DNA of 64,000 bases from Typha latifolia (Eukaryota; Streptophyta; Magnoliopsida; Poales; Typhaceae): contig CM034108.1 in assembly GCA_019914945.1 (NCBI GenBank), forward strand, positions 4,226,001 to 4,290,000, given 5' to 3'. The notes beneath the pieces are model-generated. The model saw only the letters and a list, made by a program, of their open reading frames with translations. It made no database searches and was not told the origin of the DNA. Below are positions 49,601 to 59,826 of this stretch, one piece after another (within the stretch, counting starts at the first letter, position 1; the number at the start of each line of letters is the position of its first letter). The position numbers and the translations under genes are program-made.

Positions 49601-51310
49601 GATCACACTTCCAGTAAATTGACAGAGGGGGCTCTAGCGTTACTGCAACATGCTGCTACATGCAAACAAATAACATAAAAGTATAAGAACACATGAAGAC
49701 AAAAAGAGGATGGCTTACTCGGAGCTGAACATACAAATATGAAAGTAGATCTGCTCCCTTAGGAAAGCTGTGGAACTCTAAGTTAGTATCAGTCATCAAA
49801 TCCTCTCTAGACAAGGAAAGATCTGCAAACTTGGGAAAACAAATATTTCCAATAGATCCAATATATCTTCTTAATTCTTCAGTGTGTAGGTAAACCTCCA
49901 AAATAGTAATTTCGGAATAACCAGTACTGTTGTTACCACTTGCTCCATTAGCAATGCAAGAAGGTGCATTTTTGCTCTGCATTGAGCGCCTCAATTTAAC
50001 TGATGCCAATAGAGTATCCAGGGCAGAAATGTACCCTTCTAAAACTTTTTTAACAGCTACAGAAAATGCTTGGTTCACTAAACTATAAGGAGCTTCCTTT
50101 CCAACATCATTACAGTGGAAATCTTCATCTTTCGCTCCTTCTTCTTCTCTACTTTCTCTAGTCACATTTTGGCTAGGGAAAAGATAAAAATTCACAAACT
50201 TCTGAAGGGAAAAAACCACTAAGCCTGTCCAGCTGATAGATCTCAGAATATGTCCTAAAGCATTAGTGCTTGACGAACGGCACCACAAATTTGGAACACG
50301 ATGAGAAGTTCTATCTGCTGGATCTGAACAAAATGCTTTACAGACCTCCTCAATTTCAACTAAAGCAGACTTCACACCTTGCAAAGCATATATGGACAAT
50401 CGAACCAAGGCACCATCCTGCAGTAGAATAATGAAATGTTTATATCTAAGAGAAATTACCATATAGCTTAATACACATACCACATATCACAGAAGCCAAA
50501 GTACATTAGACATACTTGAAGCATATTAAAATAAATCTGCTAAATTGTAAGTTGGGAGGATAGAATAAATGAAGTCAAAAGAATGTCTTTCTTTTGTTTA
50601 AGAAAGAGAAGTGGCCCATTTCAGTCAGAATAGTTGCACATCAATTCATTATTCAAAAAGTAATGGTCCTGTTTTGACAATTCCTATGTACTAGTGTATC
50701 TCAACCTGATGCCTGAACAACATCAATGCATTAATTCCTAAACCCAAATAGAGAGATGTTATTTCAAGACCGCATGCCATGCAATTTGATCTTTTATCCC
50801 AGAAAACTCTTGCCAGAACCTCTGATAGATATCTCAGCCGACATTAGGTGAACATCTCTTAGCAAATTATTTTCGCAAATTTGTGTTCTGAAAAGTACAA
50901 GTCTGTGATCTCAATTTGTATCTCAAGAACTGGTCCTATCAAATGTACAACTAAATTCTTCGCCAAACAACGTCCTACCAACACCCCGTCTCTTAGCATC
51001 CCATTAACATCCAGATTCCCGAAAACCACAACAAGGATAGAAAGGAAACGCATCCCGAGAAGAACGAATCGGGAAATACCCAAATTAATCTCAAAAATAA
51101 GAAGGAAACGGAACGAAGTGATCAACAAAATATTTCTCTTACAGAGACGGAAGCTGATTCGTAGATCGGATCGCGGAATCCTTGACCGGAACCATCGGAT
51201 CGAGGAGCTCCGCTTTCTGAGGGGATCGACTCCCACGTCCTCGGCGGAGTCCACGGGTTATCCACCTTGAGGTTTCGAAGCAGCGGGGAGAGACTTGGAT
51301 CAATCCCCAT
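31700..51310 (-). CDS. GCP6: Gamma-tubulin complex component 6, 14 exons
   Basis: Exons (minus): 51310-51143, 50417-49719, 49015-48812, 48586-48239, 45155-45031, 44877-43729, 42851-42710, 42610-42451, 42338-42175, 41252-41173, 40409-40310, 39369-39308, 34826-34670, 31870-31700. All are GT-AG and phases sum to 3729 bases, 1242 aa. The product belongs to the Spc97/Spc98 family; GCP6 is a subunit of the gamma-tubulin ring complex that nucleates microtubules. The N-terminal GRIP1 part is exons 1-4 (SALVEIEEVCKAFCSDPADR). Exon 6 (about residues 515-898) is a Ser-rich, poorly conserved insert, as expected for GCP6. The C-terminal GRIP2 part begins at PIDVVIDKCIMQEILLQYKY and ends KSPKHGEFSLSRFW..YLNYNDHYS. 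The start has the plant-typical PSLSPLLRNLKVDNPWTPP context. Introns are long (up to 4.5 kb) and filled with repeats. Confidence 0.93.
32602..33771. mobile_element. hAT-like non-autonomous element in the last GCP6 intron
   Basis: Starts TAGGGGTGGCAA and ends TTGCCACCCCTA, perfect 12-base terminal inverted repeats of a kind common in plant hAT elements. Both ends are packed with ACCCG/CGGGT words (subterminal repeats). The middle (about 32830-33230) is different, C-rich and UTR-like, and might be captured host DNA. No transposase is encoded. The 8 bases on either side (gttttggc, attgtgac) are not a clean target duplication. Confidence 0.7.
34162..34392. repeat. Tandem duplication, about 115-base unit, GCP6 last intron
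   Basis: Units 34162-34273 and 34274-34392 share 'ccatttcctcaacacag', 'cccaaacacaagatagctt' and 'actctgtgcacattatta'. Differences are few, so the duplication is young. Confidence 0.9.
36168..36682. mobile_element. Degenerate hAT-like or MITE element in a GCP6 intron
   Basis: The left end 'agaggtgatcattgg' and the right end, which reads in reverse 'agtggcgatagacctaatcattg', are imperfect inverted repeats. Between them are many GGGCC and GGGTC words near both ends. No coding sequence was seen. Confidence 0.45.
37450..38960. repeat. Degenerate direct duplication inside a GCP6 intron
   Basis: 37450-38000 and 38220-38960 share ordered words: 'gagaaca.tt', 'ctta..gaaatccaagga', 'gatcactatgg(c)gat', 'aaatttctctcaa', 'tgcaccgggatcc' (37740 and 38705), and 'attg.g.tacatggc.agtcat' with 'atttcgagccg'. 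Spacing differs between pairs (about 740-970 bases), so indels have accumulated. It may be an old retroelement; no protein remains. Confidence 0.55.
39538..39838. repeat. Tandem duplication, about 150-base unit, GCP6 intron
   Basis: Units 39538-39689 and 39690-39838 share 'ctgaatg.aaaatcaa', 'ttgcaaagcatatgg', 'gacagatgaataaattttca' and 'gttgataggc.tataaacc'. It lies between GCP6 exons 39308-39369 and 40310-40409. Confidence 0.88.
41577..41792. repeat. Tandem duplication, about 100-115-base unit, GCP6 intron
   Basis: Units 41577-41691 and 41692-41792 share 'tctagttcaagttttaacaa', 'ggatcagtttctcaaccaat' and 'gtaggtttcaccaatttaca'. The copies are nearly identical except for a 14-15-base indel after 'attcatgca'. 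Confidence 0.92.
47491..48071. mobile_element. MITE-like element in a GCP6 intron
   Basis: Starts GGGCCCATTTAGATAGC and ends with the inverse of GGGTCCATTTGGCAACG, imperfect terminal inverted repeats. GGATAA/TTATCC words recur next to both ends. 'tat' flanks both sides and may be a 3-base target duplication. About 580 bases long, AT-rich centre, no coding capacity. Superfamily uncertain (PIF/Harbinger or hAT). Confidence 0.7.
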
Positions 51311-51559
51311 CGAAGACGAAGAGGAGGTCCAAAGGAGTTCTACTTGTTTAACAATTAATAATGCCTTCCGCCTATTCTTCTTGGAAAGGTGAAAGGCGAA
51401 GACGAAGGAGTTCTTTATTTCCCGCTTCTCCGCTTGAAGACAGTAGAGAGACGGTAGTGTACAGAATGTGGATTTGAAAATTGTTATCGAGTCGGATTCG
51501 CCGATAAGGAGTTTATTCATGAATAAGCCTCTGTTATCGGGATCTATAGGTATATTCAC

Positions 51560-52302
51560 GAATTACTTATCCAAAGGAATTTAGCACATCCCCTTATTTG
51601 AAATTATGAATAAATCCTCTTTTATCTCTTATCATTGTCTTTCTTGTAGATTTACGAATGGGTTGGTAATTATCTATTTTCCATTTATTTTTATTTTCTT
51701 TTCTTTGTTTAGAGAGAGAATTATAACCTCTGGGATTTAAATCTGAGAATATTTCTTTCATAGGTAGATTGATTAAAATGGCTCATATTATACCCTCCTT
51801 GCTTTCAACATAACTGTTAATCTGTAGTGTTACCATCCAATTCAATTACATAATCAAAATGAAAATGGCAAATAATAGATGGCAACAAATACTGCAAAAA
51901 AAATAATAATAATCACCATGCCATTCAATATTACTATAGACATTCACATTATTCCAAAGATGCAACAGAAGACTGAAGCCAAAAACCAGTACCAACTTCT
52001 CATATGTTCATCAGAACGAGCAATGTTCATATCCGACATCGGAGAGTCCAACTGAAGACATCTGAACTTGAGCAATGTTCATATCTACGTTGGGGTTTGA
52101 CTGAACATGGAAATCCTACAAGTATGGTTTTTGCCCTCTGTTGCTTAAGTACAGTATCTTCAGGGATTGGACCAGCTAAAGACGACCAATATTAATTGCA
52201 ATGGTACAGTGTTAATGTATCATCAACACATTCATAAAACATAAGTATCAGGAGACAATCTGTTTCTCTTTTAATTCACTTAAATAGCCGGTTCAACTGT
52301 TG
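51560..52302. other. Intergenic DNA between the DRB gene's end and the GCP6 start
   Basis: About 750-990 bases separate the DRB-family stop (52303) from the GCP6 ATG (51310). This stretch must hold the DRB 3' untranslated region and the GCP6 promoter. I recognise no further gene and no clear TATA box. A word around 'gttcatatc' recurs at 52025 and 52075 as part of a short duplicated stretch ('gagcaatgttcatatc'). Confidence 0.5.
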
Positions 52303-55300
52303 ACTCCTGCAATAGGAAACAAAGCAACTGTCAAGCTAAGAAGATCAGTGGCAACTAGATTCTTTCCAAGAAGAAGACATTAGAAGATACTTGCACTTTA
52401 CCTTCATTGTTTGCGAAATCTAGGCTGACAGCCACCCACAAATCATCGCTAAAGGGAAGCTCAGTTGCACCTTCAGATAATACTAAGTTGGGCTTCCTTG
52501 GATACACATGAACTCTGTTACACGGCAATGAACTTTTTCCTCCACCCTTAGGATATCCACTAACTATATTTGCAACAGTGCGATTAGAGCAATCAGCCAA
52601 TGTAGAAGATGACAACCTCATATCTCTAGACATGGTGTGTTCCACCAACTCTCCATCCTTCATTGTATAATCAGCACCTGGCTTATGAGGAGGGGCTGAC
52701 TGATCATTTTCGAAGTTTCCAGAACTTCTCATTATATCAAGTACACTGATTTTTTGACCATCTGGGAGAGATTTAATGGAATCAAGAGAGATGGAAATAT
52801 GATTAGTATTGAACTAAATATTATAATAATTTATACTAGTATTAAAACTATAATAGTTATGACTGTTTCACTCTTATTCCACAATTGAACGAGTGCTTAG
52901 GCTTTATAAAATGAGCTGCATAAGTGATACAAAACATACAAAAGTGAGCATACATTAATGCATGTATTCACAATATATTGCTTTAAGCAAACACAGAACA
53001 ACAATTGAGGAATTCAGCTTACCTGCTAATGGAGGTGTTAGAGCACTTTCCTTCTCCGAGATCATGCTAAATATCGGTATAGTCGGTCGACAAGAAGGTT
53101 CAGGTTGCTTTTGCACATAGGAATTTAATGAAGGAGCATAGGAAAGCCGGCTCTGTCTACCTGCAAGGATACCCAAAAATTTAAACCCGTTCAGACATCA
53201 ATTCAAAAATGTGACTAAACGAATGCATGAAGCTACTAGCTATCTCTTCCATAGTCAAATATACAAGCTGAATATGCCAGAAACTTAGGAGGTAAAGAGA
53301 AGCTGGGCATTATCCAGACAAAATAGTAAATAGTAAACATCTGAACCTGCTCATGAGAATTACACCACATGGTGGCTTGGTAATTCTTTGACTAAGCTAA
53401 GAACTGCTTATAAGTTATTACAAATTAGCAAAACATGTACTTCATTGAGTCTCAACAGAAAGTAAACCCTGTAGATAACAAAAATATTAAATCTCATCTT
53501 GACTGCAGAGAATCAGAAAGTGTACTGGACACCAAAGAGTATAAAGAGAAAATAATAAACTTTCTGAATTCTCTTAGAAAAAGAAAAGGAACAGTTGATA
53601 TGCAGGGTTGAACTTGGCATGTGATGCTCTAACATTTTGCTTGTACAATAGTACCAAAAGTTAGCCCACAGAAAGATCATTAACAAGTATCAAGAGGATA
53701 GTATACTATCTAAACTTTCTCTAAAAACAGAAGAAAAGAAATGGAAAACTTAGCATCAAGAGCAATATCATATTGATTAAAAACTGACTAGCATCACAAC
53801 TAGGAAATAGCTAGAAGGAAAGACTAGAATCAATAGCATCAAACAAGTTGGAGAAAAGACTTAAAAGGATAATACAGAAGGCAACAGTGGCTTACGCTCT
53901 TTTAAATGGCACCAAGCAATCTTTGCAGCATTAATCTCTGCCTGCTTCTTTGTCTTTGCAACGTCTCCCTTAAAATGCTCACCTTCTACTTCAACAGTAG
54001 ACGAAAAACTAGGTGTATGACTTGCACTATCGCTGACTGTTGTATATGTAGGTAAGGATAAGCCTTCTTTCTGCATCAATTCCTGTAAAAAGTTTTTGTA
54101 CATCATTGATTCATCCTGCAAAACAGAAGAGCCTTGTTAACATTTACTTCAAATCCGAGAAGCGCAAAATAAACAGATGTGCAAGACAGGAACAGACTGG
54201 TAACTTTTTTGGTTGACTTTCTTCATGTGGCAAACACATCAAAGCAACTTGTGCAGCAGCATGTTCCGCTTCCTTAATTGTCTTAAAATATTCTGGACTT
54301 TCAAAGTCTTTCCCATCAACTTTAACAGTAGCCTTGAAGCAATGGGCATGAAGTGAAACCCCACTTATAATATTGTATATTGGTAGTTCTATATTTTTCT
54401 TTTGTGCATAAATCTGCAGCTGATTCTTGAAAGATATTTGGCTTTCTACAAGGAAAATATCAAAAATGAGGATATCAAAAAAGTTAAAAACAACAAGAGT
54501 GGCAAGAATTCGTAGGAATGACTTTTCTTAGCATGAAATAAATCACATAAGAATAAGAACAAGACAACCCACTTATCAACGAAAAGGATGGAAAAAAGGA
54601 GTTACAAGTATGTAAGCAGCCTTTCAACAGTACCTAAAAGTTCACATATTTAATACACTAGTAAAACTAATGTTCCGTTGCTTATTAGTGCATCTTTATT
54701 CACAGGTTCACTTCCAATCAATTTTAAATTGTACATTTACTTCCAGGTCTATTTGAAACAGAAGCATCAAAGCTAAACTGAGTGACTTGCAGACTTGAAC
54801 CAATATGAGCCGATGGGAGGTCAGATGACATAGCTCCCTTTTATTTTGAAAACACAGATTAATTATGTTTTCCACTTAGACGGAATTGGAGCATAAGATC
54901 TTCCAAAGACTCACGATTAGAGAGCTACCAACGACTAGAGTAGTTACCTAATTATAGATGAAAAAGGGACAAATAAACAGACTTGGAAGCATGCCTATGC
55001 ACAAGGCTAGCTACATTAAACAGATTTTGACATCATTAATCTGATTTGAAATTGGTCCCTTTATGGTCATAAGGTTCCTATGTACCAAAGCAATCTTATC
55101 CAACAATATTCAAACAATAACACACCAGTTCTCTTCACATAATCAAATGCGTTCATTCTGTTCTCTCGAGGATGGGAAAATATCATTAGTCGCAATAAGT
55201 AAACAAGAATCTTCAATTTCTTAAAGACAACAAAATATCTGCATAAACATCAGGATAAAGGCAATAATCTACATAAACGACTTACATATTATTGTTATCT

Positions 55301-55911
55301 TAAACTGACGTAGCAAAAAAAATAAAATACGATAAAAGCAGCAAACTGATTGCACACCGAGAGAATGTAAAATTAAATGCCCAAAAGCAAGATGGCCGTT
55401 ATTTCCTTATGCTTTCTGCGCTTAATTTCACCCAAAATCTATAAAAATAGATGGGACGACGTAGATAGAACCAAAGATCACACATTTTTTGCTCATGAAC
55501 CAACGTCTCAAAAGCCACAGTAATGTCCCCAATCGATCCACCACCACCATAAAAGCCCATCTTTTAACCAATTCCACTAGCAAAACCCCTAAATCCCATC
55601 AATCAACATCCCGATTCCCAAACCCCCAATCGAGATCGCTGCAAGAATCGCTCACCTGGAGCCCGAGGAGCGGAAGGGGATGGAGGTACCTCCCCGGCGG
55701 AGGCGGCGAGGTGGTCGAAGGCGACCATGGCGGCCTTGTTGTGGGCCTCCTTGGAGGACTTGGAGGCCTCGGGGGAGTCGAAGGAGGCTCCATTGACGAA
55801 GACGGTGGCGTAGAAGCGAGGGTTGTGGTCGGGGCCATCGCGGCTGGCTGTGTACTCCGGGAGGGCCCACATCCGCCGCTGGCACAGCTCCTGGAGCCGG
55901 GTTTTGTACAT
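52303..55911 (-). CDS. DRB-family protein with three dsRNA-binding domains, 7 exons
   Basis: Exons (minus): 55911-55656, 54833-54741, 54445-54198, 54115-53896, 53160-53023, 52761-52402, 52316-52303; 442 aa, phases close. Three dsRBDs are visible: residues 1-72 (MYKTRLQELCQRR ... KEAHNKAAMVAFDHL), about 120-188 (FKNQLQIYAQKKNIELP ... KEAEHAAAQVALMCL) and about 203-270 (YKNFLQELMQKEGLSLP ... KQAEINAAKIAWCHL). The rest is a Ser/Pro-rich tail without a recognised domain. Plant DRB proteins partner Dicer-like enzymes in microRNA/siRNA biogenesis; well-known members (HYL1/DRB1, DRB2-5) have two dsRBDs, so the third is notable. Weak points are the acceptor at 54833 (no pyrimidine tract) and the donor after 54198 (GTCTGT). 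The last coding exon has only 14 bases (GVNS then stop). The exact subfamily cannot be assigned. Confidence 0.87.
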
Positions 55912-55914
55912 GGC

Positions 55915-55916
<2 letters not shown>

Positions 55917-55970
<54 letters not shown>
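55917..55970. promoter_or_regulatory. (CT)27 tract in the DRB gene 5' leader
   Basis: Uninterrupted AG on the plus strand, CT on the sense strand, ending five bases before the ATG at 55911. GAGA-type repeats near plant starts are known binding sites for BPC proteins and can also act as pyrimidine-rich leaders. Function here is inferred from position only. Length is likely variable between individuals. Confidence 0.6.
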
Positions 55971-55974
<4 letters not shown>

Positions 55975-56693
55975 TAGAATGGTAAGAAATGAGAGTCGAA
56001 GTTAAATACTAAATAGATATGAAGGTAGGAGCGAATTGAATCGAGGCAATATATTCGAGCGGGAATCGCGTGAGATGACACGATCAAACTGGCTTCGTGG
56101 AATGTATTCTTTTTTTTTATTAAAACGAGAGCTCTTAGATAAGCTATAGATTAATTATCACGCCAAAGGAGAATTCCTGGAAGCGTCAAAAGGAAGAATA
56201 CAGTTAAGATCGGGGAGAAGCAAGAGATGTTCAGCTCTTAAAAAAAAAAATGGACTATTGTATACCAAAATGGGTAACTCAATCGACTGTCCTATTACAA
56301 ATCCAATCAGCATGAGTAATAAAAAAATTTATAAAAGTAGAAATTAGTATTCTATAGCAGAACCCATCGAAATAGAGCCACTTGATCATTTCTGGCAACT
56401 ACCCCCAAGGTGTTTGGCCTTGTCCAATGGATCTATCCCATGATCCATCAAAATTAAGTTTGTGGAATGTATTTTAATTCAAAAGCTACGGATAACTTCA
56501 TTAATTTCAATCATATTTACAAATTTTATACACATAGAAAAGAGAAACATTCAGAACAATCTCAGGCACTAAAGAAAAAAAATAAACCATATGCCCTCCC
56601 TAAAGAGCATGGACAACTTATGTCAATGTCAATGATTAAACAACATATACACTTATTCCTGGTTCTTAAACAAAACCAACTTCGATCACATCC
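55971..56693. other. Upstream region of the DRB gene, no other gene
   Basis: This stretch holds the presumed DRB promoter. I saw no coding sequence and no clear TATA box beyond AT-rich tracts. It ends at the solo LTR edge (56694). Confidence 0.45.
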
Positions 56694-59544
56694 TGTAACA
56701 CTCAAAAAAATTAAAAAAAAGAAAAAAAAAAACCGACGCAGGCGCGTGCATCACAGCCCTGCCACTCCGTCCTCCTTTTCTTCTTCTTCTTCCCCTGTCG
56801 TGCACGCCACCGACGTCGTGCCCTTTTTCTTCTTCCTCCACCCCGCTATCTCTCTCTCCCTCCCTCTCCTCTCTCTCGGGTTGCCGACACCCCGAATCCG
56901 ACGAAGCCAAGCGCACGAACCACGATAAGCCCCTAACCCTCTGTAATTTAGTAGATTAACCCCTCCCCCTCACCGTCGTCGAAGTCCCCGACGGCTGACA
57001 ATTTCGCGTCTAGCCGCCGATCCGAGGGCTCCGGTGGAAGGGAGGGGCTCTCTAATTGGGCTTCAGGCCCGTAGTGAAGAGAGGAAAGAGGAATTGGATA
57101 TCTAGAATATTTTTATTATATTCCAGGACAAAAAATTTGAATAATGAGACATGAAAAGAACTACTATGTGACTACGAGTAGACTACTCCTACTCCTAATA
57201 AGTAATAAGTGCAATTAGTCATTATGATAATGACTAAATGTTCAACTCCCTAACTATAACTCTGAATAATCAGAATTCATTATAATGGGGGTTATCCTTT
57301 TATTTATTTTTCTAAAAAAATAGAGATATTTTTGCATGGAGCGCGCCCCACCGCCATTGATCCCTCCTCCCCTCTTTCCTTTTTCTTCCCCTTTTACTTA
57401 CCCCTCTCGGCCGTCGTGCCTTACTCGGCCTCGTGGCTGCACCGCCGGCACCGTCGACCTCGTGGCTGCGTCACCAGCACTACCGCCTCATGGGTCTGTG
57501 TTTCCCATCCTCTGTCTCCTCCCTTGCTTGGAGGGAGATGGTGGAAGGGGGTTTAGCAGAACCCCCACCCCCAAGCTCTCAATCTAAGCCCTTAGCTGCG
57601 GTTAGACCGCAGCCCACAGACCCTCCCTTGGTGTGATGCGGTCTAGACCGCAGCCCACCAAGCCTAGGTTGGGTGGGCTGCAGACCACAGCTCACCAACC
57701 AAGCCTTGGTGGGCCGTGGTTGGACTCCCAGCCCACTTTAGCCAACCTTGTGGGCTGCAGTTGGACTGAAGCTCACCAAGGCCTCCCTTGCCTATTGGTT
57801 TGGGCTTGAGCCCAACCAACACCCTAACCTAGCCCATTTGGGGTCATTTCGACATATATCCCCATTTCTTTAGTCCAGAGCCTAACCACTCCCTTAAAGA
57901 CAATTTATTATTATCTAAATAGTGTGAATTTTGTGATGACATAAAACTCACCCTAGGGGACCCTTGACTCATGTATATGCCTAAACATAAATATTCTAAT
58001 AAGATAATTAATTCTATTAATTCGCTAATCTTATGTATGACTTTACTTGCATGAATTAATAGTATCTACACTAAGTGAGTAATATTTTGGAATTCCGATG
58101 AGCCGGCTAGCTGAGGAAAGCTAGAGTACTGTGGAGACCCCAAGCAAGTAGAGTTTATACAAGTCTAGAATAGTATTAATACATGCATCTAGTATACCAT
58201 GATATATCTTGACATGTGCAATTATTAATAGTTTACTCATCATGATATTATGAAAATGTTAATGTTAGCATATATATAACGATGCTCTGCATGTATCGTA
58301 TATAATAAAGTCTTGCATAAATATCTGTTATTAATATAAAATATAACAATCGTGATGACTATAATATGATTTATACACTCACAGACACTGCACCACTTTC
58401 ACCTATCATTAGTAGTCGAGTTTTGACTAGACAGTGCCCCTATTCACTCAGCTCGGGGTTAAAAGTAGAGTGTATCATATATGACTATATTATTAGCAGC
58501 ATACACCTGAGATCGGGAGCCTATGTGACATTCAGATAATTATACTGCATAGTCAGAACTATATTATGATGATAGAAGAACATGATTATGAGGCAGAGAT
58601 ATATTTATAGTAATACCCGACAACATAGAGTTAGGGGCGTCTATTGTTGAGCCGAGGGCTCTCGATTCTCCAGCTGAGGACGGTGATGATTTAGAGAGAG
58701 TGAGATATGAGCCAACGACCAGTATTCTTAGTCTGATGGCCACAGACAACTAGTGGTCATATACAGTATTGCCATGTATATTTGGGTCGCATTATCGTTA
58801 GATGTGTATATATCCCTCCTCGATGTATGAGATGATGGATGATTATGTGGATGATTTTCTTGAGAATATCTACACTGTGTGGTGAATGGCTCGGTGAGCT
58901 ATGATAAAATATGATTAATGCCTTAGTGAGCATAAAATGACTAAACTACTATTTTATTTCTAAGCATAACATATAAATACTATGATTAAGATTTGTATAA
59001 ATAAAAGATTGTATCAAGCTTATACCTGTGTGGACTTACATTGATATGATTAGGAGTTGGCATGTCAAGGATAGTGACATGTAGTTTTTATTGATTGCAT
59101 TAATTTAGTAACCTCTGATAAGTCATTTAAACAAGTGTATTATTATTGCTAGTTACTATAGGCATGTATTGGATATGCACCTGTGATTTTATTATTATAG
59201 ATTGTATGGATTCTACTCGCTAGGCTATGTACTCACTACCTTGGTGGCATCATTTCGGAAAAGCAGGTGCGGGTAGCGAGGAATAGCTGCTTTTTTATTT
59301 TAGTTATGTCTATGTCTATTAGTTATATTGAGTTCTACGAGAGTGTTATGATTGGCATTGTATTTTTAATTTTAGAGTTGTATTTTAGATTTTAAAGTTG
59401 TATTTTGGATTTTAGAATTGTATTTTGGATGTGTATCTTGAAGGCTTGTTGTGACTTGTATAATTTGTAACCGGACTCATATTTGTTTAAGATTATTTAT
59501 AGTGTGAACCTATATTGCTACGTGCTTTAGGTTTGGGTGTTTCA
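56694..59544. mobile_element. Probable solo LTR, about 2.85 kb
   Basis: Starts TGTAACACTC, a common beginning of plant Ty3-type LTRs, and ends GGGTGTTTCA, giving TG...CA termini. The five bases outside are CATCC (56689-56693) and CATCT (59545-59549), a target duplication with one difference. There is no gag, pol or primer-binding site, and no second copy in the window, so a solo LTR left by recombination is the simplest reading. Size fits the long LTRs of Tekay/Del-like elements. Inside, 57600-57800 has repeated 'cagcccacc' and 'gtgggctgcag' words. It separates the DRB promoter side from the 3' end of the methionine synthase gene. Confidence 0.65.
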
Positions 59545-59826
59545 CATCTATAGAAAATTACACTTTAGAGATCGATACTGCTTATTACATCGAAGATTAA
59601 AAAATATATGCATTATTAATAAAAATTTCCATCCATTTATGAACCCAATTAGGCATTTCAGACCATCTCGTAACCCACTAGAAGGGAGGCAAACGAATTT
59701 AAAAATAATAATACCGAAGAAATATAGTGGTGAGGCAACACACTCAGCAATCATAGACCCGTATTAATTACCTGGAAATAGAGAATCTCTCTTCATTGGG
59801 TAAGAAATATTACTGAAGTAGAAGGC

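Noticed and set aside
55489..55977. 162-codon plus-strand frame ending in Arg-Glu repeats
   Set aside because: Antisense of DRB exon 1 and the (AG)n microsatellite; Gly-rich composition arises from GC-rich exon DNA.
56467..56928. 153-codon plus-strand frame
   Set aside because: Spans the proposed LTR edge and an A-rich/CT-rich tract; composition only, no domain.
57332..57636. Overlapping frames of 67-83 codons
   Set aside because: CT-rich part of the proposed LTR. Three frames are open in the same place, with no conserved sequence.
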